From Candidatus Nitrosocosmicus agrestis (lineage in GTDB: Archaea; Thermoproteota; Nitrososphaeria; Nitrososphaerales; Nitrososphaeraceae): 64,000 nt of DNA. The notes under the pieces are model-generated. The model was not told where the DNA came from, ran no database searches, and worked only from the letters and a program-made list of their open reading frames with translations. The position numbers were made by a program, and so were the translations under genes. Below are positions 36,856-46,552 of the stretch, piece after piece (within the stretch, counting starts at the first letter, position 1; every line of letters starts with the position of its first letter). Where the stretch lies: the NCBI RefSeq assembly GCF_008389435.1, contig NZ_VUYS01000014.1:1-64000 (forward strand). The letters run 5' to 3'.

Positions 36856-38304
36856 TTAGTAACAAATCTTACCACGTGAAAATCCAAAGTTAATCTCGGT
36901 ATTTGTAGTTAAAAGCAAATTTTGTTGAGGATACACTTTAACAGTACCAGTATCAGGTTTAAATACTTCCCAAGTATTTTGAGAAAGATTTCTTAGTCCC
37001 CAAACATTTTTGTCTTTAGGGTGTCTTGTTACCTCTGCAATTGGACTGTTAAAATCATATCTATTGTCAGGATTAATATGATGAGAATACAATTTTGTGT
37101 CATGATTCAAAGTTACCATTAATCTCCCCTCAATTAGAAGAAACATTACATGAATATTGGAATTTCTACATTTTGGATTCCAACAAACCACAAAGCTAGT
37201 ATCCTTTGCACGTACCACTTTTTCAGATCTGGTATTGATAATGGTACTTGTGTTGTCCATGATATCAGATACTACTTTATCATTTCTTTCACAAATTGTT
37301 CTAAATTGAAGAAAATTTTCGGAACCACATTTGTAACAATGGAAAATAGAGTCCCTCAACTCTGACAATGCGATTTTCCATTCCGTTTCTCTAACTCTAC
37401 CATGAAGAGGATCCCGGATGCCTTCAGTAAATGATCGGATAAATAGATTTTTAAATACTTTTGGATATATATCCCAAAAGATTAGGGCATTGTGATGATA
37501 AATAGGATCAGGATAATTAGATTTATCTTCAGGATCGAAAATGAATATAGGATTGACTCCATACAAATGCTCCATCGAGGGAAGATCGAGACTTTTGATC
37601 TCTGTTTCCTTTTTACCTTCAAGAGGATGATTTAAAAACAATATGTAAAACAAAAGAACGGCGAGGGAGTAAAGATCTGTTTGAGTATTTGGCAATGTAT
37701 TTCCAGTTATTACTTCAGGTGCCATAAATTTTGGAGTGCCAATTACGTTTCCCTTATTAGATCCATTAACCACAATATTATCAGTATCCCCTATTCTAAT
37801 GTCACCATTTGCAGGATCGAAATATAAATTATTTAAGGACAAATCCTGGTAACACAAGCCTTTAGAATGCAAGATATGAAAATTTTGACATATCTCAAAG
37901 CATGAAGTCAACAATACTTTGAAAGTAGGTTCGACCTTCCTGGAAAGCCATAAACTAAAACTCTTGAATCGATTATCCTTTCTAGACATAACGTAGCCAA
38001 ATCCACTTTTACTGTAATCTTCAACTATTGCGAGGGGCCAAAGGAATTTTTCACTTGGGGATGGATTGGTGGTCAAGAATTTTAGAATCTCAAACTGTTC
38101 ATCAGTTGCCATATTTGTAAAATACCATTTAAGTACTAGGTCAGAATTATCTGGACAAATCAAGGAGTAAACTTTACCCTGAGTACCCGATCCTAACTCT
38201 TTTTCGATATTGCAAACCATATCAAGATCCCTGATATAAACTGAATCTCCAGGATGATATTCAGAGGCATTAGTCATCACAATTTCCCTCTCATATGTTA
38301 CCAA
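36856..38304 (-). CDS. Ser/Thr protein kinase with zinc ribbon and C-terminal beta domain
   Basis: A 482 aa protein. The kinase domain (about 20-320) has a Gly loop LGSGTQGKVYSL, LVLKWYF with the ATP lysine, catalytic loop CYQDLSLNN (YQD154 in place of HRD), IGDTDN in place of DFG, and the APEV motif. The last two departures suggest altered but possibly still active catalysis. A zinc ribbon follows (CYKCG, then VVCWNPKCRN), then a beta-rich end (NVWGLRNLSQNTWEVF) that resembles FHA-like domains of TerY-P kinases. The start overlaps the vWA gene by seven bases, and the phosphatase gene follows. Confidence 0.88.
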   Translation of the reverse strand: MVTYEREIVMTNASEYHPGDSVYIRDLDMVCNIEKELGSGTQGKVYSLICPDNSDLVLKWYFTNMATDEQFEILKFLTTNPSPSEKFLWPLAIVEDYSKSGFGYVMSRKDNRFKSFSLWLSRKVEPTFKVLLTSCFEICQNFHILHSKGLCYQDLSLNNLYFDPANGDIRIGDTDNIVVNGSNKGNVIGTPKFMAPEVITGNTLPNTQTDLYSLAVLLFYILFLNHPLEGKKETEIKSLDLPSMEHLYGVNPIFIFDPEDKSNYPDPIYHHNALIFWDIYPKVFKNLFIRSFTEGIRDPLHGRVRETEWKIALSELRDSIFHCYKCGSENFLQFRTICERNDKVVSDIMDNTSTIINTRSEKVVRAKDTSFVVCWNPKCRNSNIHVMFLLIEGRLMVTLNHDTKLYSHHINPDNRYDFNSPIAEVTRHPKDKNVWGLRNLSQNTWEVFKPDTGTVKVYPQQNLLLTTNTEINFGFSRGKICY

Positions 38305-39047
38305 ACATCAGTAGTATTTGAGAATAATTCGGGCGGCTTCGGGATAGCAATGTTAGCCTTTTGGTCATCTAATTCTCTATTCTGACTTTTTGGTCTAGCA
38401 GATGCTGACTGTACTACTGTAGAGACCCATCTGATATAGTTTGAGAGCATCTCAGGATTTCGTGCAAGTAATGGTTTTCGATCATCATAACCAATGAACT
38501 TTTGAAGAACATCCAAATTAGCATCTTCTCCAATTGCTATTGAGACTCTGATTGCTTTCCTTCCCCAGGGCTCTTTTAATAATTTATTTAGTCCATCATC
38601 ATAATTATCCGTCGGCTGACCATCAGACAGCAATACCAATACAGGTGGTAAGCCTCGGTCTGTCATTGGAGGTATATGCAATACTTCTGATAACAAGATC
38701 ATAGCTTGGCCCATGTCTGTTTCACCTTTGGCCTGCAAATCTATCCACCTAAAATTAGTTACACTGGTTGGTGGGATAATCCATTGTGCACCAGTTGAAA
38801 ATTTCAAGGCACTTATCAGCAAATTTGCCTGGATATTATTTTCAGCTTCCCTCTGCATGTGAGGAATAGCTTCTCTTATTGCATAATTTAAAGATTGAAT
38901 CTTTCCTTCATCCCTCATGGATCCAGAACAGTCTACAATCCAAATAAAATGTAACTCTCTTTTTGAAATTTCTCCGCCTGGAAGAGTCATTAAAGTCATG
39001 AAAACAAGGTATCCAAAATTAATAACAATTTCACCAAAAAGTTTCAT
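38298..39047 (-). CDS. von Willebrand A (TerY-like) protein
   Basis: Residues about 30-225 form a vWA domain with an intact metal-ion site: D39-C-S-G-S, T109 in KGETDMG, and D141 in LLSDGQPTD. This matches TerY-type stand-alone cytoplasmic vWA proteins. Met17 or Met20 (38999 or 38990) are likelier starts than Met1, because the domain normally begins about 10 residues before the DCSGS strand. It is the first gene of a vWA-kinase-phosphatase operon and overlaps the kinase by seven bases. Confidence 0.88.
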   Translation of the reverse strand: MKLFGEIVINFGYLVFMTLMTLPGGEISKRELHFIWIVDCSGSMRDEGKIQSLNYAIREAIPHMQREAENNIQANLLISALKFSTGAQWIIPPTSVTNFRWIDLQAKGETDMGQAMILLSEVLHIPPMTDRGLPPVLVLLSDGQPTDNYDDGLNKLLKEPWGRKAIRVSIAIGEDANLDVLQKFIGYDDRKPLLARNPEMLSNYIRWVSTVVQSASARPKSQNRELDDQKANIAIPKPPELFSNTTDVW

Positions 39048-39381
39048 AGGTTTATTATTGTGAATTCTATCTAGAATTAAGTTTCATGAAAAATTGACCA
39101 AAGCAGAAAATAAATTGGAAAGGTGACAAAGTACATTTCAATCTAGGATTAAGACAAGTAGAGTAAAGTAAAAAAGTAAAGTAGACACGGTCGGCGATGA
39201 AACAACGTGTGACCAATCATTTGATACAGAGGGTTTAATTGGGCAACTTTTATCACTATAGTTATAATTTTAGGAAACAAGCAATGCAGACAACAAAATC
39301 TATTGCTGATTCCCATCTAGCAGAATTACCAGATACTGAATTAATTCAAAAGAAAATTTGAATATTTAGCCGAATAAAGTA
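39048..39381. other. intergenic, promoter of the vWA operon
   Basis: No clear gene. A 25-codon frame at 39283-39360 on the plus strand (MQTTKSIADSHLAELPDTE) has a TATAATTT element at the leaderless distance but is too short to call. Confidence 0.35.
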
Positions 39382-39741
39382 TTAATCTCTTTTTGTCATA
39401 CTAAAGCTGTTTTTTAATTCGGTAATAGTCTGGATGCCTTCTTTTCCTAAAGAAATAGCTTTTTTGATAAAATGATCTGCATAATTTATCAAAATAGGAA
39501 TCTCTGAAAAAGCGTCATTTGAAATATCAATAACTTGTTTTATAGTTGACGTTGTTTGATCGGGTTCATATTTTTGTGATCTCTCCACAGAAGATCGAAT
39601 AAAGCGAGTTATCTCACTTTCAACAGGTGCTCCCTTAGGATAACTTTCATGTTCATTAATTGGCATACCAAGTTCAGCAGAATTTGAGGTTTTTACATCG
39701 TCGAATTCATCACAAGGATTATCTATACACCGGCCTGTCAT
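39382..39741 (-). CDS. hypothetical protein
   Basis: A 119 aa acidic protein with no membrane span. The N-terminal 50 residues are polar and probably disordered with two Cys (RCIDNPCDEF); the rest looks helical (ITRFIRSSVERSQKYE, then HFIKKAISLGKEGIQTITEL). It lies upstream of the vWA operon on the same strand. I do not recognise it; a link to the triad is possible but unproven. Confidence 0.55.
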   Translation of the reverse strand: MTGRCIDNPCDEFDDVKTSNSAELGMPINEHESYPKGAPVESEITRFIRSSVERSQKYEPDQTTSTIKQVIDISNDAFSEIPILINYADHFIKKAISLGKEGIQTITELKNSFSMTKRD

Positions 39742-39832
39742 AATTTAAACATTCTATTAATCGAAATTATAAAATTTAACAACTTACAATAAAAGTCATA
39801 TAGCAAACTAGCATAACAAAGAATAGTTAAAA

Positions 39833-40152
39833 GATGGGGTAGCCCATTAGTACCAACATGCATAGAAGGCCCCATTTCAAATTCTTCCAAATCCACCACG
39901 TAGACGTAACAGCACGGCTGCGATGCCTTAGGGTTGCTCCCTCCCGGACCTCACCCATTTCAACAATTCGCAGTCAATTTTACACCTTCGTGTAAGTTGC
40001 TGCTCATAGCCATCCGATACGGCATGATTTCATACTAGTCGAATGAGCGGGTATTCTCCCATTCACGAATTTACCTAACGGTTACTGATCTCGACATAAA
40101 GCCGATTTTCGATATGGGGTACGGCTAGCACCCCGATCCTACCTACCCCATC
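39833..40152 (-). ncRNA. signal recognition particle RNA (archaeal 7S)
   Basis: About 320 bases. The ends pair (GATGGGGTAG at the 5' side with CTACCCCATC at the 3' side), forming helix 5. The central part holds the conserved helix 8: GTCCGGGAGGGAGCAACCC, including the GNAR-type and asymmetric-loop bases bound by SRP54. It is transcribed opposite to nothing and stands between the hypothetical and the thermosome genes. The partner receptor gene ftsY is at 51.9-53.3 kb in this window. End positions are approximate. Confidence 0.9.
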
Positions 40153-40244
40153 CACTTTTATTCAGAAATCAAATATAATGTTATTGGATGTAAAAGAATT
40201 AGAAAAATTACTTTCAAATTAAAGAAAATTATTGGATGTATCTG

Positions 40245-41906
40245 CTACATCATGCCATCCATACCCGGAGGCATTCCACCTCCACCACCTGGAGGCATTC
40301 CACCTCCACCACCAGACTTGCTAGATGCGATAACATCATCAATTCTCAGGAGCATTGATGCAACCTCAGTCGATGATTTTATGATTTGTTCTTTGACAGA
40401 CAGAGGTTCCAGAATGTCTAATTTTGCCATATCTGCAATGCGAGAACTTCGAGCATCAATTCCAGCCCATTTTGACCCTTTATTTTGTTTTGAACGTAAA
40501 TCAGCTAAGGTATCTATCTGATTCATACCAGCATTTTCTGCTAATGTCAAAGGTATTACTTCTAATGCCTCTGCAAATTTTTCTGCTGCTAATTGTTCCC
40601 TTCCCGTAAGAGTATTTGTCCATTCTCGTAATTTGCCAGAGACGTATGCTTCGGGCGAACCACCACCTGCAACGATGAATGGTTTTTCGAGAACATCCTT
40701 AGTTACCATCAAAGCATCGTGAACAGAACGTTCGGCTTCATCGACTACTCGTTGTGATCCACCTCGAATTAGTACTGTGACTGATTTGGGATTTTTGCAG
40801 CCTTCTACAAAAACCCATTTATCTGTCTCTACTTTTCGTTCTTCTACGAGATCTGCAGATCCTAAATCCTTTGATGTCAAATCATCCAAATTGTTGATTA
40901 TCCTTGCACCAGTAGCTCTAGATAATTTAGTCATGTCACTTTCTTTGACTCGTCTGACAGTTAACACATTGGCTTTTGCTAAGTAGTGTTGTGCGATGTC
41001 GTCAAGTCCCTTTTGACATATAACAACATTAGCCCCTGTTCCGGTAACCTTATCTACCATGGATTTTAGCATAGTATTCTCTTCATCCAAGAATCTTTTC
41101 ATTTGCTCTGGAGAAGTAATATTTAACTTTGCATCAAATTCCGTCTTTTCAATTTCTAATGCAGAATTGATTAATGCAATTTTTGCTTTTTCCACCCTTT
41201 TGGGCATGCCTCCATGGACCACCTCTTTGTCTAGTACAATTCCTTTTATTAATTTAGTATCTTTTATAGAACCACCAGATTTCTTTTCAACTTTTATATC
41301 ATCTAAATCGACTTTTGTTGTACCATTTCTTGTTTCAGCAACCTGTTGAGATGCCATCACCACTATACTGGCCAGATCGTCAGACTCCTTTGAAACTAAT
41401 TTAGTCTGCATCGATGTTTTTGCAATCTTTACGAGTTGTTCTTTTTCATTGTTTGTTACCTTAATTGCAATATTATTCAAGAGTTCAATTGCTTTTACAG
41501 CACATTTCCTATAACCGTCTACGATTACAGTAGGATGAACATTTTTTGTGATTAATTCTTCAGCCTTTTCTATGAGCGATCCTGCTAAAACTACTACCGA
41601 TGTGGTACCATCACCAACCTCATTATCTGTCGCTTTGCTAATTTCCACCATCATCTTTGCAGCAGGATGCTGAACATCTATTTCTTTGAGAATTGTTGCA
41701 CCATCATTCGTAATAGTAACATCACCCAACGAATCGACAAGCATTTTATCCATACCTCTAGGGCCCAAACTTGTCCTGACAATTTCGGCCACCGTTTTTG
41801 CAGCATTTATGTTGTTTTTCTGAGCTTCCTTACCTTTAGTTTCACTTGCGCCTTCTTTCAAAATTAAAACCGGCATTCCGCCTGCTGAACCTGTTTGAAT
41901 TGACAT
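40245..41906 (-). CDS. thermosome (group II chaperonin) subunit
   Basis: Folds proteins in a double-ring ATP-driven chamber with a built-in lid. The 553 aa (from ATG 41906) show [20 protein letters not shown] and [15 protein letters not shown]-site motifs, and end in Gly/Met-rich repeats [10 protein letters not shown] as usual. The frame is open from a GTG at 41921, but a TATAACTT box at 41930-41937 lies about 27 bases before 41906, so [10 protein letters not shown] is the better start. It is monocistronic. Confidence 0.97.
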   Translation of the reverse strand: MSIQTGSAGGMPVLILKEGASETKGKEAQKNNINAAKTVAEIVRTSLGPRGMDKMLVDSLGDVTITNDGATILKEIDVQHPAAKMMVEISKATDNEVGDGTTSVVVLAGSLIEKAEELITKNVHPTVIVDGYRKCAVKAIELLNNIAIKVTNNEKEQLVKIAKTSMQTKLVSKESDDLASIVVMASQQVAETRNGTTKVDLDDIKVEKKSGGSIKDTKLIKGIVLDKEVVHGGMPKRVEKAKIALINSALEIEKTEFDAKLNITSPEQMKRFLDEENTMLKSMVDKVTGTGANVVICQKGLDDIAQHYLAKANVLTVRRVKESDMTKLSRATGARIINNLDDLTSKDLGSADLVEERKVETDKWVFVEGCKNPKSVTVLIRGGSQRVVDEAERSVHDALMVTKDVLEKPFIVAGGGSPEAYVSGKLREWTNTLTGREQLAAEKFAEALEVIPLTLAENAGMNQIDTLADLRSKQNKGSKWAGIDARSSRIADMAKLDILEPLSVKEQIIKSSTEVASMLLRIDDVIASSKSGGGGGMPPGGGGGMPPGMDGMM

Positions 41907-41929
41907 ACTTTCATCATTCACCTAAAATT

Positions 41930-41937
41930 ATAACTTA
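41930..41937 (-). promoter_or_regulatory. TATA box of the thermosome gene
   Basis: AAGTTATA on the minus strand, 27 bases from the ATG at 41906 but only 12 from the GTG at 41921. It decides the start. Confidence 0.55.
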
Positions 41938-41994
41938 ACATGCAGTTATTGGGATATTTTAAACTTACTTATTAAAATGGAAAAACAAAAAATA

Positions 41995-42477
41995 TCAAGA
42001 CAAAATCGAATCATATTTACCTTCCGAGATATCTCTGTAAACCTCATGTGCCACTTTGTCTTCAACTTTGATACCAAGGCTAAGGCATGTACCTACTATT
42101 TCTTTGGCCGATGATTTGATCGTCTGTGCGTATGAGACATCCAATTTCATTTTTGAGATTTTCACTATGCTTTCCATAGTAATGTTGCCTACAAAATCTG
42201 TCCCCGCGGTTCCTGACCCCTTGTTTATCCCAGCTTCTTTGAAAATCAATGCGGCCGTAGGGGGTATCCCAACTTCAACAACAAATTGTTTAGTTTCTGC
42301 ATCAACTTCAACTTTTACAGGTACTTTCATCCCGGGAAAATCCTTTGTCTTTTCATTAATCGCATTTACAACTTGCAAAATATTGATACCAAGTGGTCCT
42401 AGTGCTGGTCCCAATGGAGGTCCGGCATTTGCCTCCCCTCCACTAACTAATGCGTTTACAACCTTTTTTTCGCCCAT
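41995..42477 (-). CDS. rpl11: 50S ribosomal protein L11
   Basis: Binds the GTPase-centre region of 23S rRNA. The 160 aa contain the family motif SGGEANAGPPLGPALGPLGINI and SAKEIVGTCLSLGIKVED. It follows spt5 by 41 bases on the same strand, the conserved archaeal order spt5-rpl11. The usual next genes rpl1 and rpl10 are absent; the thermosome gene is there instead. Confidence 0.97.
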   Translation of the reverse strand: MGEKKVVNALVSGGEANAGPPLGPALGPLGINILQVVNAINEKTKDFPGMKVPVKVEVDAETKQFVVEVGIPPTAALIFKEAGINKGSGTAGTDFVGNITMESIVKISKMKLDVSYAQTIKSSAKEIVGTCLSLGIKVEDKVAHEVYRDISEGKYDSILS

Positions 42478-42518
42478 AAATAATTACAACTGATAGTTTG
42501 ATTAAACCATTTATAATT

Positions 42519-43265
42519 CTATAAAGATTTTTTCAAATAGTTAGCATCTACAGTTACTGGAATCTGATAGGGAGAATCAAGTAAAACTACAGTAGCTTCT
42601 TGCTTTTCATAGTCAACTCTAGTAATTTTAGCCTTCATAGATTTGAAAGGTCCAGCAATAATTTCAACAGTATCATCAATTATCAACTCAGTCACTACAG
42701 GCTTTTTGATCAAATATCCCTCAAGGTCTTTGAACGGTAATTCACCTCTGATCTGCCCCCTAATATGCCTAATTCCATGAAGAGCCTCGTAGGCAATATT
42801 TGAGTCAATTGCCTCAACAATTACATAACCTTTAAAGCTATCCAAAAAAAGCACAGAATAAATTCCATCAATTTTCTTAGTATTTAAACGCGTTTGTAGC
42901 ATGGATGCAATCATGTTTTCTTGTCCTCCAGCAACTCTTACAACAAAGAATTTTGAGTCATCATCATCTAAAACTGCAGCACCCAAATCGGAAACCGTTT
43001 CATCCTGATCCTCTCCACTAAGGATTTCATTAAATACATCATTTTGATTATTGGAATCCGTCCGCTTTTGATTTGAAGTTGATTTATATTTTTCAGTATT
43101 TTTTTTAGGTAGGTTTTTTTTTGAATGTTCAATCCCTAAAGTATTAGAGTCTTTTATGGGTTTAGTTCCAACATCTGCATTATTGTTGAAGTCGCTGTCT
43201 TCGGCATCCCTATCATAGGCATCAAAGTCAATTTCATCATCATCATATCGGAGGTCTTTAGGCAT
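42519..43265 (-). CDS. spt5: transcription elongation factor Spt5 with acidic N-terminal extension
   Basis: NusG homologue that clamps RNA polymerase during elongation, with Spt4. The NGN domain spans about 103-190 (FFVVRVAGGQENMIASMLQT, RHIRGQIRGELPF) and the KOW domain about 200-245 (DTVEIIAGPFKSMKAKITRV). An extra 90-100 residue N-terminal region is rich in Asp, Asn and Lys (DDDEIDFDAYDRDAEDSDF). Most archaeal Spt5 proteins lack this; eukaryotic Spt5 has an acidic N-terminus. The usual upstream secE is absent here. Confidence 0.93.
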   Translation of the reverse strand: MPKDLRYDDDEIDFDAYDRDAEDSDFNNNADVGTKPIKDSNTLGIEHSKKNLPKKNTEKYKSTSNQKRTDSNNQNDVFNEILSGEDQDETVSDLGAAVLDDDDSKFFVVRVAGGQENMIASMLQTRLNTKKIDGIYSVLFLDSFKGYVIVEAIDSNIAYEALHGIRHIRGQIRGELPFKDLEGYLIKKPVVTELIIDDTVEIIAGPFKSMKAKITRVDYEKQEATVVLLDSPYQIPVTVDANYLKKSL

Positions 43266-43381
43266 TTAATGAATTCACTAAATGTATCAGGTTCGGAATT
43301 TATAAATTTATAATGGCAAATTAGGAACCTCGTTTCTAGTGGACAACAAAGATTAAATTAATACGGTCTAGTAGGTTCACA

Positions 43382-44281
43382 TTGTACAAACCCGTTATTA
43401 TTGCATCTACACAGGATCAGGCAAGTACTTCAATGGCAAATTATTTATTAGAAAATGAGTTATTTGTCCTTCAAGACTTCCCACTCACTAAAGCAATAAG
43501 GAATAAAGACCTTCAATTTCAAAACCTCATAAAAAATAAGCTTTTGTCTGGGGTCAAAATTTATCAATCTACCAAAAATAATAATATCAATTTACTGATT
43601 TTTAGGCACAATTTGGTGGACCTACCTTATCTAGACTCAATTATGCCAGACAAAAGCATTCTAATCTTTTTATCAAAACATTCGTCTAAGAAAAAAATTC
43701 CTGCACTTACCTCTCATTTCACGGGTAATTTTGGCAATAATACACTATTCGGAGGTAATCCTAATGAAATTGGAATCGCATATCCTTCATTTCAAAAAGT
43801 CTACATGAAACAGCTTTATCTAAATATGCAAAAATTAGATGAATACAAGATAACAATAGAAGCTTCGCACCACGGACCAACTACATCGCAAAATCCAATA
43901 ATATTCATAGAAATCGGTTCTTCAGAGTTAGAGTGGAATAACCAATTTTTGGCTTCCATTGTTTGTAACTCCCTGCTTAGTACTATTACAGAATTTGTTA
44001 ATGATAAACCACTGTCTGCTTCAAAGATTGCTATTGGATTGGGTGGAAATCATTATCCACAAAAATTTAATGATATGATCCTTAGAGACGATATCGCATT
44101 TGCTTCAATTGCCAGTAAGTATAACTTAGATAATATTGATTCGAAAATGCTACAAATGATGAAATCGAGGTCAGTTGAACCTGTAACAGAACTATTTATT
44201 GATAAAAAGACTATTGGATCCGAACGACAAAGACTTTCAAAGATCGCTGAATCATTAGATCTTGAAATAAATTTGGTTTAA
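43382..44281 (+). CDS. dtdA: D-aminoacyl-tRNA deacylase (DTD2 type)
   Basis: Removes D-amino acids wrongly attached to tRNAs. The 299 aa match the archaeal/plant DTD2 (GEK1) type: EASHHGPTTSQNPIIFIEIG and GLGGNHYPQKF carry the conserved His residues. The start is TTG. It is divergent from spt5 with 116 bases between. Confidence 0.94.
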   Translation: MYKPVIIASTQDQASTSMANYLLENELFVLQDFPLTKAIRNKDLQFQNLIKNKLLSGVKIYQSTKNNNINLLIFRHNLVDLPYLDSIMPDKSILIFLSKHSSKKKIPALTSHFTGNFGNNTLFGGNPNEIGIAYPSFQKVYMKQLYLNMQKLDEYKITIEASHHGPTTSQNPIIFIEIGSSELEWNNQFLASIVCNSLLSTITEFVNDKPLSASKIAIGLGGNHYPQKFNDMILRDDIAFASIASKYNLDNIDSKMLQMMKSRSVEPVTELFIDKKTIGSERQRLSKIAESLDLEINLV

Positions 44282-44414
44282 TCAATTGTACAGGTTATAA
44301 AATTTAAGGCCAATCTATGGTAATAAGAACTAATAATTAATTCAGTTCCAGAGCGAATTCAATATTAAGGTTCATAACACCAAAAAAATACAAATACCGA
44401 ATATAACTTGATGG

Positions 44415-44864
44415 ATGAGCGGGTTTATGGGAGAGGAGTCATTAATGTCTATTGAAAACACGACGAGTCTAAAACTTGTGGTAACGGCGATATTACGACA
44501 TCAATCAAAAATATTGATTCTTAAAAGAAGCTCAAAAACAAAGTCAATGCAAAATAAATGGGGATGTATTAGTGGATATTTAGAGTCTTATGAAGATCCA
44601 TTAACACGCGCTTTGACAGAAATAATAGAAGAAACGGGAATTGGATTTGAACAAGTAATTTTGCAAAAAATTCTCTACCCAATTCAAGTTGAATACGAAG
44701 GTAAAGTTACTTTTGTAATTCAACCATTTTGCTTCTCATCGAAGGTAAGCAGTATTACATTAAATTGGGAACATGTAGAATTTAGATGGATAGATATTTT
44801 CGACATCAAGTTATATGATCTAGTTCCAAAACTAGATGAACTAATTAACTGCTGTTTTAAATAA
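44415..44864 (+). CDS. Nudix hydrolase
   Basis: Hydrolyses nucleoside-diphosphate-linked compounds. The Nudix box GYLESYEDPLTRALTEIIEE (then TGI) follows GX5EX7REUXEEXGU, except that the Arg of REUXEE is Thr. The three Glu metal ligands are intact, so activity is likely. Its closest known use is cleaning or salvage of nucleotides; the exact substrate cannot be told. Met5 or Met11 are alternative starts. Confidence 0.85.
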   Translation: MSGFMGEESLMSIENTTSLKLVVTAILRHQSKILILKRSSKTKSMQNKWGCISGYLESYEDPLTRALTEIIEETGIGFEQVILQKILYPIQVEYEGKVTFVIQPFCFSSKVSSITLNWEHVEFRWIDIFDIKLYDLVPKLDELINCCFK

Positions 44865-44885
44865 AAACAAATAAAAAAATTTGGA

Positions 44886-45332
44886 TTAATGAGTCTTGAC
44901 TATCTTGACCAATTCTCTCAAATGAGATAGTGATCTAACTTGTGCACCATTAACCTTCTTATATAGAGCCCAGAATTGCTCATTGGTTATGTCCTTGCGC
45001 TCTTTTAGAATCCTCAAATGTTTGCGCATTGAACGCACCTTAATTACATATACCTCTTTCTTACCAACTCTAGCAGTTTTTTTACCTTTTTTGGATCCGG
45101 GCCCAGTACCATGTTTTCTTTTAGTTTCCAATCTGGCCCTTGCGCGACCTCTTGATGTACCCTTTACTTTTGCCGTCCAGATAGATCCATTATTTATCAA
45201 GGATCGGATATTTTCTCGGGTAATTGAATCAGCAACATCATCTAATTTGTCGGGTTCAAACCTAACACGATTCACTCCTACACCTAGAATCCTTGAAGCC
45301 AATTCCCGTTTCTTATGAATATTTACTACCAA
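44886..45332 (-). CDS. rpl19e: 50S ribosomal protein L19e
   Basis: A 148 aa archaeal/eukaryotic L19e. It starts MVVNIHKKRELASRILGVG and shows RGRARARLETKRKHGTGPGS and RILKERKDITNEQFW. It follows rpl32e by 12 bases on the same strand, the conserved order of the archaeal ribosomal operon, although the flanking operon genes are missing here. Confidence 0.97.
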   Translation of the reverse strand: MVVNIHKKRELASRILGVGVNRVRFEPDKLDDVADSITRENIRSLINNGSIWTAKVKGTSRGRARARLETKRKHGTGPGSKKGKKTARVGKKEVYVIKVRSMRKHLRILKERKDITNEQFWALYKKVNGAQVRSLSHLRELVKIVKTH

Positions 45333-45344
45333 TTTTATCCCTAT

Positions 45345-45776
45345 TTATTGTTCCTCTTTGGATTTACCTTTGTCAGGATCCGAGGGTTTTTGTTCAGTTT
45401 TCTTGCCATTGAGTATCTTAAGTCCCATTGATTCTGCCTTTGAAATAATATCCAATCTTTTTTTGGTTCCAACAGTATGTGCAATTCTAACTGCATCTTT
45501 ATCCTTGTTAAAAAATGATAACTCAGCTACATTATGAACGAGATTATCAGTATAACCAGATGGATGTAAACCCCTTGACATTCGTGGTCCACCATAACCA
45601 ATCTTTACCAATGGCGGCACCCCTGACATTTGTCGCCTCATCTTGTTGTCAATACCCTTAGGCTTTCTCCAGTTAGTAGCTAGCCTTTTATATCTCCAGC
45701 TTTCCTGTCTTTTAAATTTAGGTCTCCGATCCGATACCCTTTTACGCTGTTCAAGGAGATCACTATTGATTACCAT
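45345..45776 (-). CDS. rpl32e: 50S ribosomal protein L32e
   Basis: A 143 aa L32e with RRPKFKRQESWRYKRL-like start (DRRPKFKRQESWRYKRLA), WRKPKGIDNKMRRQMSG and GYGGPRMSRGLHPSG. The polar tail TEQKPSDPDKGKSKEEQ is a lineage-specific extension. First gene of a two-gene unit with rpl19e. Confidence 0.96.
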   Translation of the reverse strand: MVINSDLLEQRKRVSDRRPKFKRQESWRYKRLATNWRKPKGIDNKMRRQMSGVPPLVKIGYGGPRMSRGLHPSGYTDNLVHNVAELSFFNKDKDAVRIAHTVGTKKRLDIISKAESMGLKILNGKKTEQKPSDPDKGKSKEEQ

Positions 45777-45914
45777 AATATCGTTAATTCGATTTAGAAT
45801 AAATAAATATGTTTCTTACGTCTCTTAATTAGTTCCGACACAACTATTCAAATCTTAATCAGAATGAGGATTATATGGAAAAGGATAAAAGGTTTTATCT
45901 AGAAGAATAATTTA

Positions 45915-46538
45915 ATGAAAAAATATGAACTACCTCAGCTTCCTTATGAATTTGATGCATTGGAACCAAATATTGATGCAAAAACAATGGAAATACACTA
46001 TACTAAACATCATCAAACATACACTAACAACTTAAATGCAGCTCTTGAAAAATGCTCAGAAGAAGTTCAGAATATGGATATTACAGACATACTAAAGAAC
46101 TTAAGTACCATACCAGCGGATATTAGAGGAGCAATTAATTTTAATGGAGGCGGATTTGATAATCACAGGATCTTCTGGAGTAATTTAACACCGAATGGAG
46201 GAGGAGAAGCGACTGGAAAGGTCGCAGAAGCAATAAATAATACTTTTGGTAATTTTGCGGCGTTCAAAGACAAATTTACAACAAGTACAGTAGCCATTCA
46301 GGGTAGTGGATGGGGTTGGTTGGTATTTGATCCTTCCTCAAATAAAGTTGATTACAGGGCAATGCCGAATCAAACAAGTCCAAGGACTGAGGGGTTGGTC
46401 CCCTTATTAGGTTGCGACGTATGGGAACATGCATATTATCTAAAATACCAAAATAAAAGACCAGACTATGTAAATGCATGGTGGAATCTCATCAACTGGA
46501 AAGATGTCAATCAACGGTTTGAAGAAGCAAGTAATTAG
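45915..46538 (+). CDS. sod: superoxide dismutase (Fe/Mn)
   Basis: Converts superoxide to oxygen and hydrogen peroxide. The 207 aa include the metal ligands His28 (EIHYTKHHQTY), His in GGFDNHRIFW, and Asp/His in DVWEHAYYLKY. A cytoplasmic enzyme without signal peptide, expected in an obligate aerobe. The archaeal SODs of this clade are mostly manganese-type; the metal cannot be assigned by eye. Confidence 0.96.
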   Translation: MKKYELPQLPYEFDALEPNIDAKTMEIHYTKHHQTYTNNLNAALEKCSEEVQNMDITDILKNLSTIPADIRGAINFNGGGFDNHRIFWSNLTPNGGGEATGKVAEAINNTFGNFAAFKDKFTTSTVAIQGSGWGWLVFDPSSNKVDYRAMPNQTSPRTEGLVPLLGCDVWEHAYYLKYQNKRPDYVNAWWNLINWKDVNQRFEEASN

Positions 46539-46552
46539 CAACTTCCAATTTT

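Noticed and set aside
34600-39741. A full tellurite-resistance (ter) operon
   Set aside because: Only the vWA, kinase and phosphatase parts are present; no TerD, TerC or TerB-type genes are seen.
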